Of a stretch of 64,000 nt of DNA, positions 38,241-49,720 are shown one piece after another (positions within the stretch are counted from its first letter, which is position 1; every line of letters starts with the position of its first letter). A program made the translations under genes and the position numbers. The notes below the pieces were generated by a model, which ran no database searches, had not been told where the DNA came from, and worked only from the letters and a program-made list of their open reading frames with translations. Origin of the DNA: Hygrophila difformis (Eukaryota; Streptophyta; Magnoliopsida; Lamiales; Acanthaceae); assembly GCA_030278955.1 (NCBI GenBank), contig JAOANR010000004.1:682001-746000 (forward strand), in the 5' to 3' direction.

Positions 38241-38357
38241 ATTCTTGATTAGATAGGATTGTTTCCTTTTTGATTTAAATTTGTCATGAGTATATTAATT
38301 TTAGTGGTATTTTGCTTGCTTTGAACTAGCATCTTGATGTAAGAATTGCTAGATTTG

Positions 38358-39775
38358 TGGGCGTGTTCTTCCTATTCTAGGTGTTGCCTTTCTTTTTCTT
38401 GCATTGTAATGAATTGAAATTGCCTCTAAATGTAATCTGCTATCATGTTCTTAATTTGTAGACGGATTTCTGTATTGTTCGTGTTAGAAGTATTCTAGAA
38501 CGGGAGTTCAGAATCACTTTGAAGTACGAATTTATCTTTTATGGAAGCAATAATATGTCGATGTTTAATTCTGTAATCTGGATTAATCTGTTTTGATTGT
38601 TAGAATGTGGATTAGAATCATGTACTGTCTACCAAAATTTGATCGATTATTAAGTTTGGATGAAAATCTGGATTTTGCTATTTTACTTGTTAAATCTGAA
38701 CTGATCGATTAATCTGCCGTCATATTAAAATCTGCCTAATCTGGTTTAAGCGCCATTCTGCCTGAACTTAGAAGTGAAAATTTCATGTTTAGGTGTAATC
38801 TGCTTTTAATCGATTAAGATGGATAAATCTGCTATTCTGCTAGAATCTGTATTAGGATTATCTGATAGATATTGCTGAATTGATCGGTCTTTTGTGTTTT
38901 ATCAAATCTGTGATTTAGAATATTAATCTGCTAAAAGCCTGACTGAACGATCAAATCTGTATTATCTATTTTTAGTAATCTGGCATTAATTCTAATCTGT
39001 CTGCATTTTAATATTATTAATTAAATCCAGTTTACCATGTTTTATTATTATTTTACCATAATTATTAGATTATTTACACTGTTTTGCATAATTTGAATGT
39101 TAGAATCTAATTCCATAAATTCTGCTTTGCAAAATCGGGAGATAAAAAGTAGAATTAATATTTTAGTACCGGAATTGGGAATAAATTACATTAAAAATGG
39201 ATTCTGGCATGTGCACAATGATTTGGGAAATGAAAAGTGCCTATTAATTGCTATAGGAAAATTTGTATGCTTGGGAAAGACTCAAATTTAGGCCTAGAAT
39301 AATGATTGCAAAATGTTAGATAATCTAATCAGCTTCCATGAAGTCCGTTTAAGCATAACTTGGAATTTTTAGTAGATTATTATATTTTTAATCTTTATAA
39401 AAATATTTAAATTTAAGAAATTGATTTTTAGAACATTGGGAAATGTCAAATCATAATACAATTTCTATTTTATAATAAAGATGGCAATATTTAAAATATT
39501 ACAATCAACTCCCATTAGTATTTTTATCAATTAAAATTTTAATTTGCTTTATTCTAATTTAATGTCATTGTTTTTAATTTAAATCACCATTAGAATTAAA
39601 CAAATCCTTTTCAAAATATAAAATATATTAAATAAACTTAAAACAATTAAAATATTCTCCAGAATGAATTAATATTCTGAATTCCCTTGGGTTCGACCCG
39701 GTATTCACCGGTTTTTATTACTTGATGACAACCATCCGCTTGTGGTAAAATATGAGTAGTGAAAATAACTCATCA
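38358..39775 (+). repeat. Athila 3' LTR, 5'-truncated
   Basis: Copy of 21070-22487 with about eleven substitutions, ending CTCATCA before the CTTGC repeat. The part matching 20260-21069 is missing. It joins directly to the 3' flank of accessory ORF 2, and no polypurine tract is seen, so a deletion probably removed both. Confidence 0.88.
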
Positions 39776-39850
39776 CTTGCGCACGGCGTGCCTTTCCGTG
39801 CACGCAGAGGCGTGCACGGCGCACCAGGTCCGAACGGACCTGGTGCCAGC
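39776..39850. repeat. Right hairpin array of MULE C, continued
   Basis: Continues the array cut by Athila at 20259. The best stem is GCACCAGGTCCG with CGGACCTGGTGC separated by two bases (about 39820-39845), a 12-bp perfect inverted repeat. Confidence 0.8.
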
Positions 39851-40372
39851 AACCTTCCATTACGCATCTCATTCACCCAAAACCCAATTTTATCCCCATA
39901 AAATACAATGACACACTTCCTAATGATAATATAATACTAATTGACCATTTATTATACTTCAAAACAACAACTACATCAAATGGGTTTGAATTGAAAGTTT
40001 AGAAACATAAACCCTAACCTTTTAGTTTTTCCATTAGCACAAAGGGATTTATGCTTCCTTCTTGGTGGTTGTTAAACAAAATTGATAAAGAAGTAAGAAC
40101 ACCGATTGAGAGATGAGGCTTTGGTAGTGAGTTTGGGGTGGGGGTGAGTTTGTTACGAGGGGTGAGGGGTGAGATTGGGGTGGATTGGGTGGGGGTGAAT
40201 TTAGAAGATGTTGATTTTTTTTTTTTATTTGTGTATATTTGGGTATAAAGGGTAGTAGGGTAATTATAGATGGGGTGATTTTAGAATTGGGTTAAATTTT
40301 GGATTTTTGAGGTGGGGTGAATTTAGAGCTGGGGTAGATTTAGTAAACCGTAGAGTCCAAATAGCCGGCCTC
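39851..40372. other. Right end of MULE C
   Basis: AT-rich subterminal sequence, then G-rich repeats of the type GGGGTGAATTTAGA, ending in the inverted terminus AGTCCAAATAGCCGGCCTC. No coding signal. Confidence 0.7.
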
Positions 40373-40436
40373 AAATCCAAATTCACTTGGGTCGCCTCTA
40401 TTCCCACTCTACCTCTCTACCTATTGATAAATTCCC

Positions 40437-43400
40437 TTTTTTTTGTTTTTTTAAATAGTCTATACAAATTAGAAAAAAAAAGAAAAAAATAAAAATAAAA
40501 GAACAGAAACATCAAAAAAAGAGACTAAGTCCTAGGAAATCACGTGCCCGCGGCATATGCTGCCAGAAGCGACCTTAACACTGTCTAGAGGAAAGACCCA
40601 AGTTGTGAAGAAGAACAATTCACTCTCAGCAGCTAGTTTTGCTAGAGAATCGGTTACAGATTGCCTTCACTTAATATTTGATCAATCTGGCATGATCGAA
40701 ATTCCTTACTCAAATCATCAATTTTCATCAGAATAGCATGTACCAGTGAAGAGGATCACGAGGCATAGCAATTAAATGTAGCGCTGCCTTAGAGTCACTT
40801 AGGCAGCAAATATCTTGGCACCCAAGTTCTCTTACCAACTTTAAACCGTGAAAAATACCTTCAAGTTCAGCATGCAACACAGAAGAAGTCCCCAAACTAC
40901 TGGACATTCGACCGAGCCAACGCCCACTGTTGTCGCGAGCAAGTGCACCAAAACCTGCTGTACCTTTACTAGCTATGAAGGATCCATCAGAATGGATGCA
41001 TTCCCCATTCCATAAGTGACCAACCGCGGGTGGAGATTACTGGATCCGCTTAATTTATAGCCAATGTTCGAAGCATCCGCAAGGTGAAACGCCTGACTGT
41101 TCAAGTATTGGATAGAAGTAGATTTCCCCCGAAACACTCTGGAATTCCTCTCCCTCCAAGCTGTCCAAAGACCCGCAATAAATATGTACCCAAAATGTAT
41201 GAACATACCCCTGAGACTAAATTTGATATTTAGCCCATCGATTGTATCCAAATCATCTGAAAATGATATGCCTAATTTCTGCCAAAATAAACGAACCCAA
41301 GGACAGAGGAATAAGCAATGATACCAAGTATCGTCTTGCACACCACATATTCCACACAAGGGGTTAGACGCCATTCCTCTATGAAACCTGAGAGTATTGC
41401 AGGGAAGAGCCAAATGAGCAATGACCCACAAAAGTTTACATATCTTCTCAGGAAAGGAAGAATGCCATAGCCACTTCCAACCATGGTGATCACCAGATTG
41501 CCCCAATAAAAAAATGTAACCAGATTTCGCCGTATATTTTCCTCCAATGTTATTCGTCCAACGCCATCCATCACGAGCATTTAGATGAAGAGTAGGTGGT
41601 GTTCTAGAGATAATGTCCTGAACAATATCAGTAGGAATGATAGTGTAGAGACGAGACATATTCCACGAATGCTCACCAATAATATCCTTCACCTTTAAAT
41701 CCAAGTCCGTAACATTAATAAATGGAACAAGAGGGCCCAAACTCCGATTGTTTTGCCAAGGGGAGAACCAGAGTGAACAATTTCCACCGCCAATGTGATA
41801 AGAATATCCAGATGCAAGACGATGGATCGATTTTTAGATGCTACGCCAAGTGAAAGATCCAATGACTCGCGTAGAAGATAGGTTTGCCCAGGATGGTTTA
41901 TAAATAGCAGCAAGCTCAATTGACCACAACTTCTATTTTTGAAAGTATAATTCAGAGGTGAGCTTCCCTAATAGAGCAATATTAGCATCTCTAGCTTTGC
42001 GAATTCCCAACCCTCCTATAGCTTTAGGAATTGCAATCTTCTTCCATCCCACAAGATTTAGGCCTTTGCCGGAAGAGCCTTTCCACACCAACTTTCTGAT
42101 CCTTCTATCAATATTATTACAAACAGATTCTGGAAGCCACCCAATTTGCATAACGTTCATGGGGATCGATGCTAGAACATGGCGAGCTAACGTGAGTCTC
42201 CATGTCTTGTTAAGTAATCACATGGCCCAACAAGAAATTCTCTCATCCATTTTTTTCCAGAATAAAATTATAAATATTAGTCAAAACCCTCCCCTGGTGG
42301 ATAGGGAATCCCAAATATTTCCCAAGCTGCGTATTGAAGGATACATGCGATATATCCGTCAACCAAGCTCTCTCTAATGTCGAGACACTTGGAGAGGCGA
42401 AAGCTTTAGATTTCTGAATATTAATCTTGAATCCCGAGAAAGCCGCAAAACGTCTAAGGGTATCAGCCATACACTGTATGCTCAATTCATCCACTGTAGT
42501 ACATAAAATCTAATCATCGGCAAATAATAGATGTGAGATACCTTTCCTTCCTGGCGAAAGATGAATGGGTTTCCATTGGCCATGGTCAAGCTCCTGTCGG
42601 ATGAAGACCGAAAGACGCTCCATGTCAATGTTGAATAGATACGGAGAGAGAGAGAGGGTCTCTTTGTCTAAGCCCGCACTCCGGGCGAAAACTCTCAAGA
42701 GGAATCCCATTCCAAAGAATGGCATAATTAGGAGATGAGACACACGCCATGATAAGATGTCTTATGGTCGTGGATACTTTCATTTGCTGGAGACTCTCAT
42801 CCAAAAAGGACCATCTGAAATTATCATATGCCTTTTCGAGATCTATCTTTAAAATAATCGCCTTGATTTTCGATTGAGAACAGGACATCGAGTATACTAT
42901 CTCTTGAAGAAGAATAGCATTATCCTCAGTTCCTCTTCCCCGTAAGAAGGCCGATTGAAGAGGGATATTCCTTGAGCATGGGTCGAAGTCGATTCACCAA
43001 GATTTTTGAGATAATTTATAAAAAACATTGCAAAAAGTGATTGGACGAAAGTGACGAATAGAGCTAGGCACCGCCACTTTTGGCAACAAGCAGATATAGG
43101 CCATGGCTCTATCCCTTGGAATAGACCCGCAATCAAACACCTGTTGAACCATTTTATGAATGTCATCACCAACCGTTGCCCAAAATGTTTCATAGAAGAA
43201 AGCTGGGAACCTGTCTGGTCCTGGTGCAGCGAAAGGTTTGAGTTGAAACAAAGCCTTCTCCACTTCCTCTTTAGACACAGTCGCCTGCTGGATAGTGTCA
43301 TGGTATGATGCAATGGGATTAAGAGCTGGAAGAATTTCTTCATTAGGCGTTACCCCATCATCCTTAAAAAGGTTAACAAAATATTGTCTCGTGGCTTGCT

Positions 43401-43690
43401 GGAGGGTTTGTTGATCAGAACACCAAGCTCCATCCTCCAAATGAAGCCCATGAATTTTATTTCGATGATGATGGAATTTAGCTTGGGCGTGGAAGAATTT
43501 AGATTTCTATCCCAAGTTTAATACAATTAGTTCTTGCTCGTTGAAACCAGAAAGCCTCATCTTGCTGAAGAATTTGTTCATAATCTTTTAAAGCTTTCTC
43601 ACAAAGCTATCAAACGAATAGAATCTACCCCCGAAAGAGTTCTTTCTAAACCAGCCAGTCGACAAAAAATTTTCTTTTCCTCCTTAGGTT
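40437..43690 (-). pseudogene. L1-type LINE, 5'-truncated and decayed
   Basis: Minus-strand fragments of a non-LTR reverse transcriptase. RT parts are PGPDRFPAFFYETFW, ILKIDLEKAYD and LLFADD, the last followed at once by a TAG. Next come a zinc-binding region (LCGICG ... WYHCLFLCPWV) and an RNase H piece in a different frame with HSDGSF, LHAELEG and LSDSKAAL. The endonuclease end is missing. The 3' end is placed at the T run 40437-40453 (its poly(A) tail), and the 5' end at about 43690 where similarity stops. Several frameshifts make it inactive. No target duplication was identified. Confidence 0.85.
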
Positions 43691-43884
43691 TGCAACATGT
43701 GGTCATAGTGTTGAATTCATGTTGTTGTATTGTTGAGAAACCATAATTTATACAATTGTGATGCTGCCTTATATTTATGTTAGTGTAAGCTCTCACATGT
43801 GTGTAGTTCATTGCCTCATTAATTCATTGCCATTATATCTTCATGTGGTATCCTGATATTTAGTTTGGTAACACACTTGTCCAG

Positions 43885-44416
43885 GTTCCTGTAGACCTTG
43901 TCATCGACCATTCTGTTGAAGTTGATGTTACCAGATTAGAAAATGGAGTACATGCCGATATGGACCTTGAATTCAAGAAAACAAAGAAAGATTTGCTTTT
44001 CTGAAATTGGGGTCTAATGCCTTTCACAATATGCTGGTTGTTCCTGGTATTCTGCATCACTGGTATTGTGGTATTGTGCATCAGGTATAACTTGGCATTT
44101 TATTTGGTTATGTTGGTCTATTCAGTCTGTAGCACATTTTTATTATATTGTGACTTGGTAAATATTTTCAGGATTATCTAATTGGACTACATTGTAAGGA
44201 ATGTGTGGGTTTATCATATATTTTTAGGTGGTTATAGAAAACGAATTTATTTTTTATAGCTAAAATTTTAGGTCAACTTGGAATATCTTCGACAAGTTGT
44301 TTTCAACAACAACGGAATTTTGTATCCTGATAGTGTCGTTGGGACATTCTCATACAACCATGATTGATGGATTGGGTGTTGCTGGATGGGGAGTTGGAGG
44401 CATTGAAGCAGAGGCA
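43885..44416 (+). pseudogene. Aconitate hydratase pseudogene fragment
   Basis: Two exon pieces separated by an intron-like gap (44085-44271). The first begins after CCAG with [15 protein letters not shown] and, after a frame change, reads [18 protein letters not shown]. The second reads [20 protein letters not shown], then (after another frame change) [18 protein letters not shown]. These are consecutive segments of plant aconitase, the iron-sulfur enzyme that interconverts citrate and isocitrate. At least two frameshifts and the lack of the other exons make it non-functional. The retained intron shows that it arose from genomic DNA rather than from an mRNA copy. Confidence 0.85.
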
Positions 44417-45424
44417 ATAAATATTCTGTAATATTCCCGATGTCAGTTTTTAAGCTTAGCAGAACTTCTACTTGCATAGCTATTTAGACTGCAGATATTT
44501 AAGAGTATTCTGGGATATCTTTATAGAATTATTTGCTTTATATATAAACAAATGATCTGAAATAGTTAAAATTTAATTTTTTTTAAAAGAAATTATGTAT
44601 ATAAATCGACACTTTAAATAATTAATTTATAAATAAAATAATTACCCTAAATTAAACAACCAACCCCTATATTAGAAATTGTAAAACAATACCACTCTGC
44701 CTCTTTCTACCCAAAAAATACCACTCTGCCACTCGGTATGTTTATCCATTCTTAAAAATTTATTAATTAAAATATTTATATAACATATATATTTTATTAT
44801 TTAATAGAAACATTAAACCATGGTAAGAGGGTCACTCCACAATGAACAAACCTAAAATACAAAAAATTATGCAAAAACCATTAAAAAAAATCAACACTTC
44901 ATTAACAAAATTAAGGAATCACATGAGAAATTAACAAATTAAAAGAGAAGAGCAACCATCTTAAGCAAAATCCAAACCCAAAATCACAGTTTGCAATTTC
45001 AAATATCGAATAGGATGACCAAAACAAGGAGGATTAGTATGATTTTTCGCCTTTAGACCATTATAATACTACTAGAATTAAAGTAAATATAACAATAAAC
45101 AAATTATTGAATATGTACAGTGAATTTACAACAATATGTAGGTTTATTATGACAATTTAGGAAGGACAAAAATGGAGGATATAGTTTAATGAATTCAATC
45201 GAATTGTTTTAAAATTCTAACGTACAGAAATTATAAATTAAAGAAAAATGAGAATCCCCATTAAAGGTTTAGGGTAAAAATCTACGTTTTAAGAGTTTGT
45301 CGAATCTGATTTATAAACCTCAGTTATATCCTGTAAATGCTTTCATTTTCAGACCTTAAGCTTTATATGTTAATAAAATTTCTCTAATCTTTATTTTAAT
45401 TGAAGGATTTCAATCTGTCTACTA
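44417..45424. other. AT-rich spacer
   Basis: No coding, RNA or repeat structure could be supported here beyond simple AT richness. Confidence 0.5.
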
Positions 45425-46090
45425 ACGTACAACTATGTTTTTATGTATAGATTGGAAAACTAAAGGGTTATTAGTGTTGGTTGTGCTGATCTTTAGTGTT
45501 TATGGGATTTTAGTGTTCTCGAGTCAAAATATTTGTGATCTGCATGACATCCATGATGTTGAACCAAAAGCATCTATTTCTATCCAAAAATAGTCAATTC
45601 TGAAAAGAGTTGTGCTGAAAAGAGTTGTTGGGCATAAATTGCCAGGGGAAAAGGCTGCAATCATCATGGTTCTATCACGAATTCCATAGTTGCAAGTACA
45701 CATGATCGAGGTGATGATACGAACTTGCAATACAGTTTGCTCGACATAACAAACTATAATAGTTTGTTTCATGAGAAGTCTATCAGAAGAAATCTCATCA
45801 AATCAAACCAAGGAAAGGAAAATCTCTATGATGCTACTTCGGGAACATTAGGCTTGATATCGCTTCAAGAAGATTCATTCAAAAGGCCTACTGAAACTAC
45901 AAAGGATATTGATGGTTTTGTATTTACAAGAAAGAAGAGAAGACAAGCAGATGCTGCATATGTGTTGCCCAGAGATAGGATACAACATAGGACCAACTTT
46001 GAAGATGGTGCTATAAGAATCAGGAAGGTTTTATTCGAAAAATCTTATTTTCATTACTCAAATGTTCAACAAGTAGATACTGGAAAATGA
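45425..46090 (+). other. Unrecognised coding-like relic
   Basis: A hydrophobic stretch (LLVLVVLIFSVYGILVF, about 45462-45512) is followed by stops and then by an open 121-codon frame at 45725-46087, which is rich in Lys, Arg and Asp. Together they look like a single-pass membrane protein gene that has decayed. I do not recognise the family, and chance is not excluded. Confidence 0.3.
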
Positions 46091-46925
46091 GAATTTCCTC
46101 AGAGGAGTAAACCAAATCTTGGCCCTAGATCCTCTAAAGCAACTTTTCTTGGAGCACTGGGTTCGCCTTGTATAAATTGGTAGTGTTTTTTTTTTTTTGT
46201 ATTTTTTTATATACTTTCTGGATTACAAAGAATTGGTGCATTGAATATGATCTTTATTTTCTCATTGTTTGTTGTTTACTAGTAATACATTTTTTTTTAT
46301 CAGGGTTATATATTTGCCCTTGGTGATGCAAATTGCTTTTGACATATTACAATCTTCAGCCCAAAATAATAGGAATCAAATAACTGAAAGTAGGAAGACA
46401 TAGATTGTGTTTGAAATTGGGGAGGGGGAGTTGATCCAATGTTCCCTTCCGGCTCGGTTGTAACACCCCGAAATTCATCCTCATAAGGTTTCAGAATGTT
46501 ATCGCCACACTTGTCAGTCAGGCTCGCCCTTTGGCTAACTTAATTGACAAGTGCTAAGGCTAAATATAAATTTTTGTAGTATGAACTTTAAAAATAATTG
46601 CCAATTTTATAAAATATAGACATAAGAAAATTTAAAGTACTTAATACCAGAGTCATTGTTCTTTTTCACGCGGAAGCATAAACTAAAGGCAATATATAGG
46701 ACATTAATATTTAAAAGTACGTGGTTCCTAAGCAACAATCTTTTGATGAAAGGTAATCCCATCCCCAAATGCTCATGTCATGAGATGCAGTTCATATGTC
46801 AGCTCCAATATCTGTAAAAAGATAACACAATAACTTTTTATCAGTACAATGGTACCGAGTAAGTCAACCCGCTCCACTTTAAGAAGTGGGTTTTAAAATA
46901 GTGGTTGACACTCAAAAAAATAATA

Positions 46926-47115
46926 CTCCCTCCGTCCCACTCCAAGTGTCTTGTTACTGTTGGGCACGGGAATTAAGGTAAAGTTGGTTTGTGAGTATAT
47001 GGTGGGGTCCACATAGTTGTTGGAGGGGAAAATTATTTCTATTTATAGAAAGAAGACATTTGTAATGGGACATCCAAAAATAGTAAGTAGGACATTTGGA
47101 ATGGGACAGAGGGAG
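46926..47115. mobile_element. Stowaway-like MITE
   Basis: 190 bp with inverted ends CTCCCTCCGTCCCA and, read inverted, CTCCCTCTGTCCCA, flanked by TA on both sides (46924-46925 and 47116-47117). These are the marks of the Tc1/mariner-derived Stowaway group. It is inserted in the solo LTR. Confidence 0.92.
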
Positions 47116-48837
47116 TAATAATAATAATTTTCACTTTTTCTTTTAAAATGATCACACACATTACCTTTAACAAAATAAATAACTTTCATTCTTACCATTG
47201 TAGCAACTATGCACAAGAGGACACCATTTTCCATATATCATATCATATCATATCATATCATATCGATCATAAGTCATGATCAGCATGCAGCGGACTCATA
47301 TACAGACACACTCCGGAGCCTCGGGTAACCCATCACGGATACACCCAAGAGTATAGACTCATACATGCAACAACGCCGTTTTGGCACAATTTATCAACAA
47401 TGCCGTCTTGGCATATTTAGAGGGGGAGGCCCCGCAAGACACATCCCTAGTGCATTAGCCCTCTATCAAGTATGGCATCTTACTCAAGTCAATAGTGCAC
47501 AATGGATTTAAAAGAGTTTTTCACAATTTTCCACATAATATCCTCTTTAAAAGAGTTTTCAACAATTTTACGGGAGTAACCTCATAACAAGGGCATTCAA
47601 TAATGCCAAATATCATTTCAATATTTAACTCCCATACTAATATCTCATAGATATGAAAATATCATTTCATGGATCTCAAAATCCAACAATTTCTCATTTG
47701 GACCAAAAATCAAGTCCAATGTCGCAGTTTACGCCAAGTCAGTTTAAAAATTCATATGAAAGGCGATTGCTATGAAATTCAAACTGTAGATACTCAACAC
47801 ATAGTTGAACAAGTTTTATGTTTTACACTTTTCAAAATAAGGTATGGAAAGAGTTCAAAAATAGAGTTCTTTAAAGAACATGTATTCTGCCATAAATTCA
47901 ATAGTGACTCTATAATTTTCAACAGGTTTTAAAAATAGTAATTCGCGACCAAAAATTCTAAAATTTTACCACAAGGTAGATAACACATAGATAAATATTT
48001 TCATGAAGAAACCATTTGGCTTTGAGACACTTAAGACCTTCAAAATGCGGATTTCAGAAAACACTATCGTTTCTTAGATTTCGGCAAAAAGAGATTTCGA
48101 CCTTTCGATAAAGCGGCTCCCATAACTTTTTCATATGAATTCTAAAAATCATAAAATTTTCCAGAAAGATACTCAAATCATTAAGGAACAAGTTTTATGA
48201 AGGAACATTTGAGGAATAATGAACCAAAATAGTTTAAACAAATGGATCTTTGCGTAAACGAAAAACTGGCAGATTTTGGTATAACGAGGGAATTCTAATT
48301 TTGTACTCTTAAACATGGATGGGATCTCCAAAAATTAAAGAGAGAGTGTTAACTTACTGAATTGATGTATAAGAGCATGGAGATTCAAAGATAATGGCCG
48401 TTATAACACAAGATTCGCACCACAAATTACGGGTTTCGCTGAAATTCGACAAATAGAGGGAAATCAATTTATAGTATAAAAATAAAAGATTTAGATCTCT
48501 AAGATACAAGTTTACAAAGAGGATATCTTACTAACCAATGTTGAGAAGAGTTAGAACTCTTAGAATGATGAAGGTTGCCAAGCCTACAAGACTCCACAAT
48601 CCTTAAGATATGCTCACTATGTGGGAGAACTTTGAAGAATAAAATGGGTATTGAATTTTTTTAATGAGATGGATGAGATTGGTGTGTTTGAAGGCTAGAA
48701 ACTCCCTCTATTTATAGGCTAAGATTTGAACAATTGAACATGACACATTGTGAGAGTGATTACAACCTCACCAATCATCCAATTAAGTGTGTCTTGAGCA
48801 ATAATGGTTAGAGTATTTGTATCCACTCATTTGGTCC

Positions 48838-48940
48838 TTATAGCCTAACAAATAGGCTATTAATTTGGGAGGCTATTAATTTTGTCCATCATGTTGTATA
48901 TTAACGTAATGGTTTGCCTATTATGGAGGCTATTAATCTT
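48838..48940. repeat. AT-rich inverted repeats upstream of the solo-LTR TATA box
   Basis: TTATAGCCT and AGGCTATTAA alternate (about 48837-48862, 48869-48880 and 48914-48938). They pair as short hairpins about 130 bp upstream of the minus-strand TATA box. This matches the placement of the GC-rich arrays in the other LTRs, though the stems are AT-rich. Confidence 0.5.
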
Positions 48941-49720
48941 GGTGGGTTCAAGAGATAATTGATCACATTTCTTTGCTAGCCATTCATCCAAGACACTTGC
49001 TAATCATGTTGATTTTTCATCTATTTGTTTAGGAAGAAAATTTTTTGCAATTGTTTTTAACCTTATATTTGTGTAAGTAGTGTATCATGAAAATGATTGA
49101 AGTATTAGCTTGTCTACAAAAATCATTATTCTTGCCATTATTTAGTGGCATGCATTTATACTCAATGAATTGGAAATGATAATATAATATTTATTTATTT
49201 ATTTCAAGTATTGTATTTATATTAATGTGCTTTCAAAATAATAATATACTTGCATGGTTTTATTTTATTTACAACAATACTCAAACCACAAAGTCTTCAT
49301 GTCATCATTAAATAAAAATTATAATCTATGAATATATTTACTTATATATAAAAGTTAATTCTCATAGATACACATAAAAACTCATATTTTTAATTTTATA
49401 AAAATTTGTTCCATAATGAATATTATCCTCATAATACTATCCTCATAATAATTTTCAAGACCAATGTATATAAACTTATATATATAATTTAAACAATAGA
49501 TTTAAAAAATATTCCATAAACTATATAATTCTATTACCCTTGATATTGAAATTCATATTTCTTTTGGAGAAGACAAATTTACATATATAATTTTACAAGT
49601 GTTGTTTTGTAGAAAAAAAAATCAATATACTAATTCTTTAAGCAAGTGTTTAAATATTTAATAAAAGTATACTTAATGAATTAAAATTATTTCGGGTAAT
49701 TTCTATGGTATTACATCGGT

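Larger units (their letters stand above)
20260..39775 (+). mobile_element. Athila-type Ty3/gypsy retrotransposon complex
   Basis: The outer limits are set by TG at 20260 and CA at 39775, flanked by the 5-bp repeat CTTGC (20255-20259 and 39776-39780). Removing it rejoins a continuous MULE C hairpin array. Order: 5' LTR, tRNA-Asp-type primer site, gag, amber stop, pol, two accessory ORFs each preceded by a hairpin array, and a 3' LTR segment. A younger retrotransposon, E, interrupts the first accessory ORF. The RT and gag sequences are of the Athila lineage. The shared LTR segments differ at about eleven positions in 1418 bp, which suggests a fairly recent insertion. Confidence 0.82.
8576..40372. 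mobile_element. MULE C: outer Mutator-like element holding nested insertions
   Basis: The left end begins GGGGCGGCTAAA, is interrupted by MULE B, and resumes after 14409. The right end, read inverted, begins GAGGCCGGCTATTTGG, and both ends share a CTAAATC-yACCC motif about 30 bp in. A perfect 9-bp duplication, AAATCCAAA, flanks the whole (8567-8575 and 40373-40381), as expected for the Mutator superfamily. Subtracting MULE B and the Athila complex with their duplications leaves about 6.45 kb. That contains a transposase-OTU pseudogene on plus, a plant-mobile-domain pseudogene on minus, and hairpin arrays at 14799-15000, 18205-18410, and 20140-20259 continuing at 39776-39850. The element was probably once autonomous, but both genes now have several stops. 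Confidence 0.88.
46459..49715 (-). mobile_element. Solo LTR (3.26 kb)
   Basis: On plus it begins TGTAACACCCCG and ends GGTATTACA, flanked by the perfect 5-bp duplication TCGGT (46454-46458 and 49716-49720). Read on minus it starts TGTAATACC and ends GGGGTGTTACA like the E LTR, and has a TATAAATA box (complement of 48709-48716). No primer site, polypurine tract or gag-pol is present, so it is most simply a solo LTR left by LTR-LTR recombination. It contains a Stowaway MITE. Confidence 0.82.
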
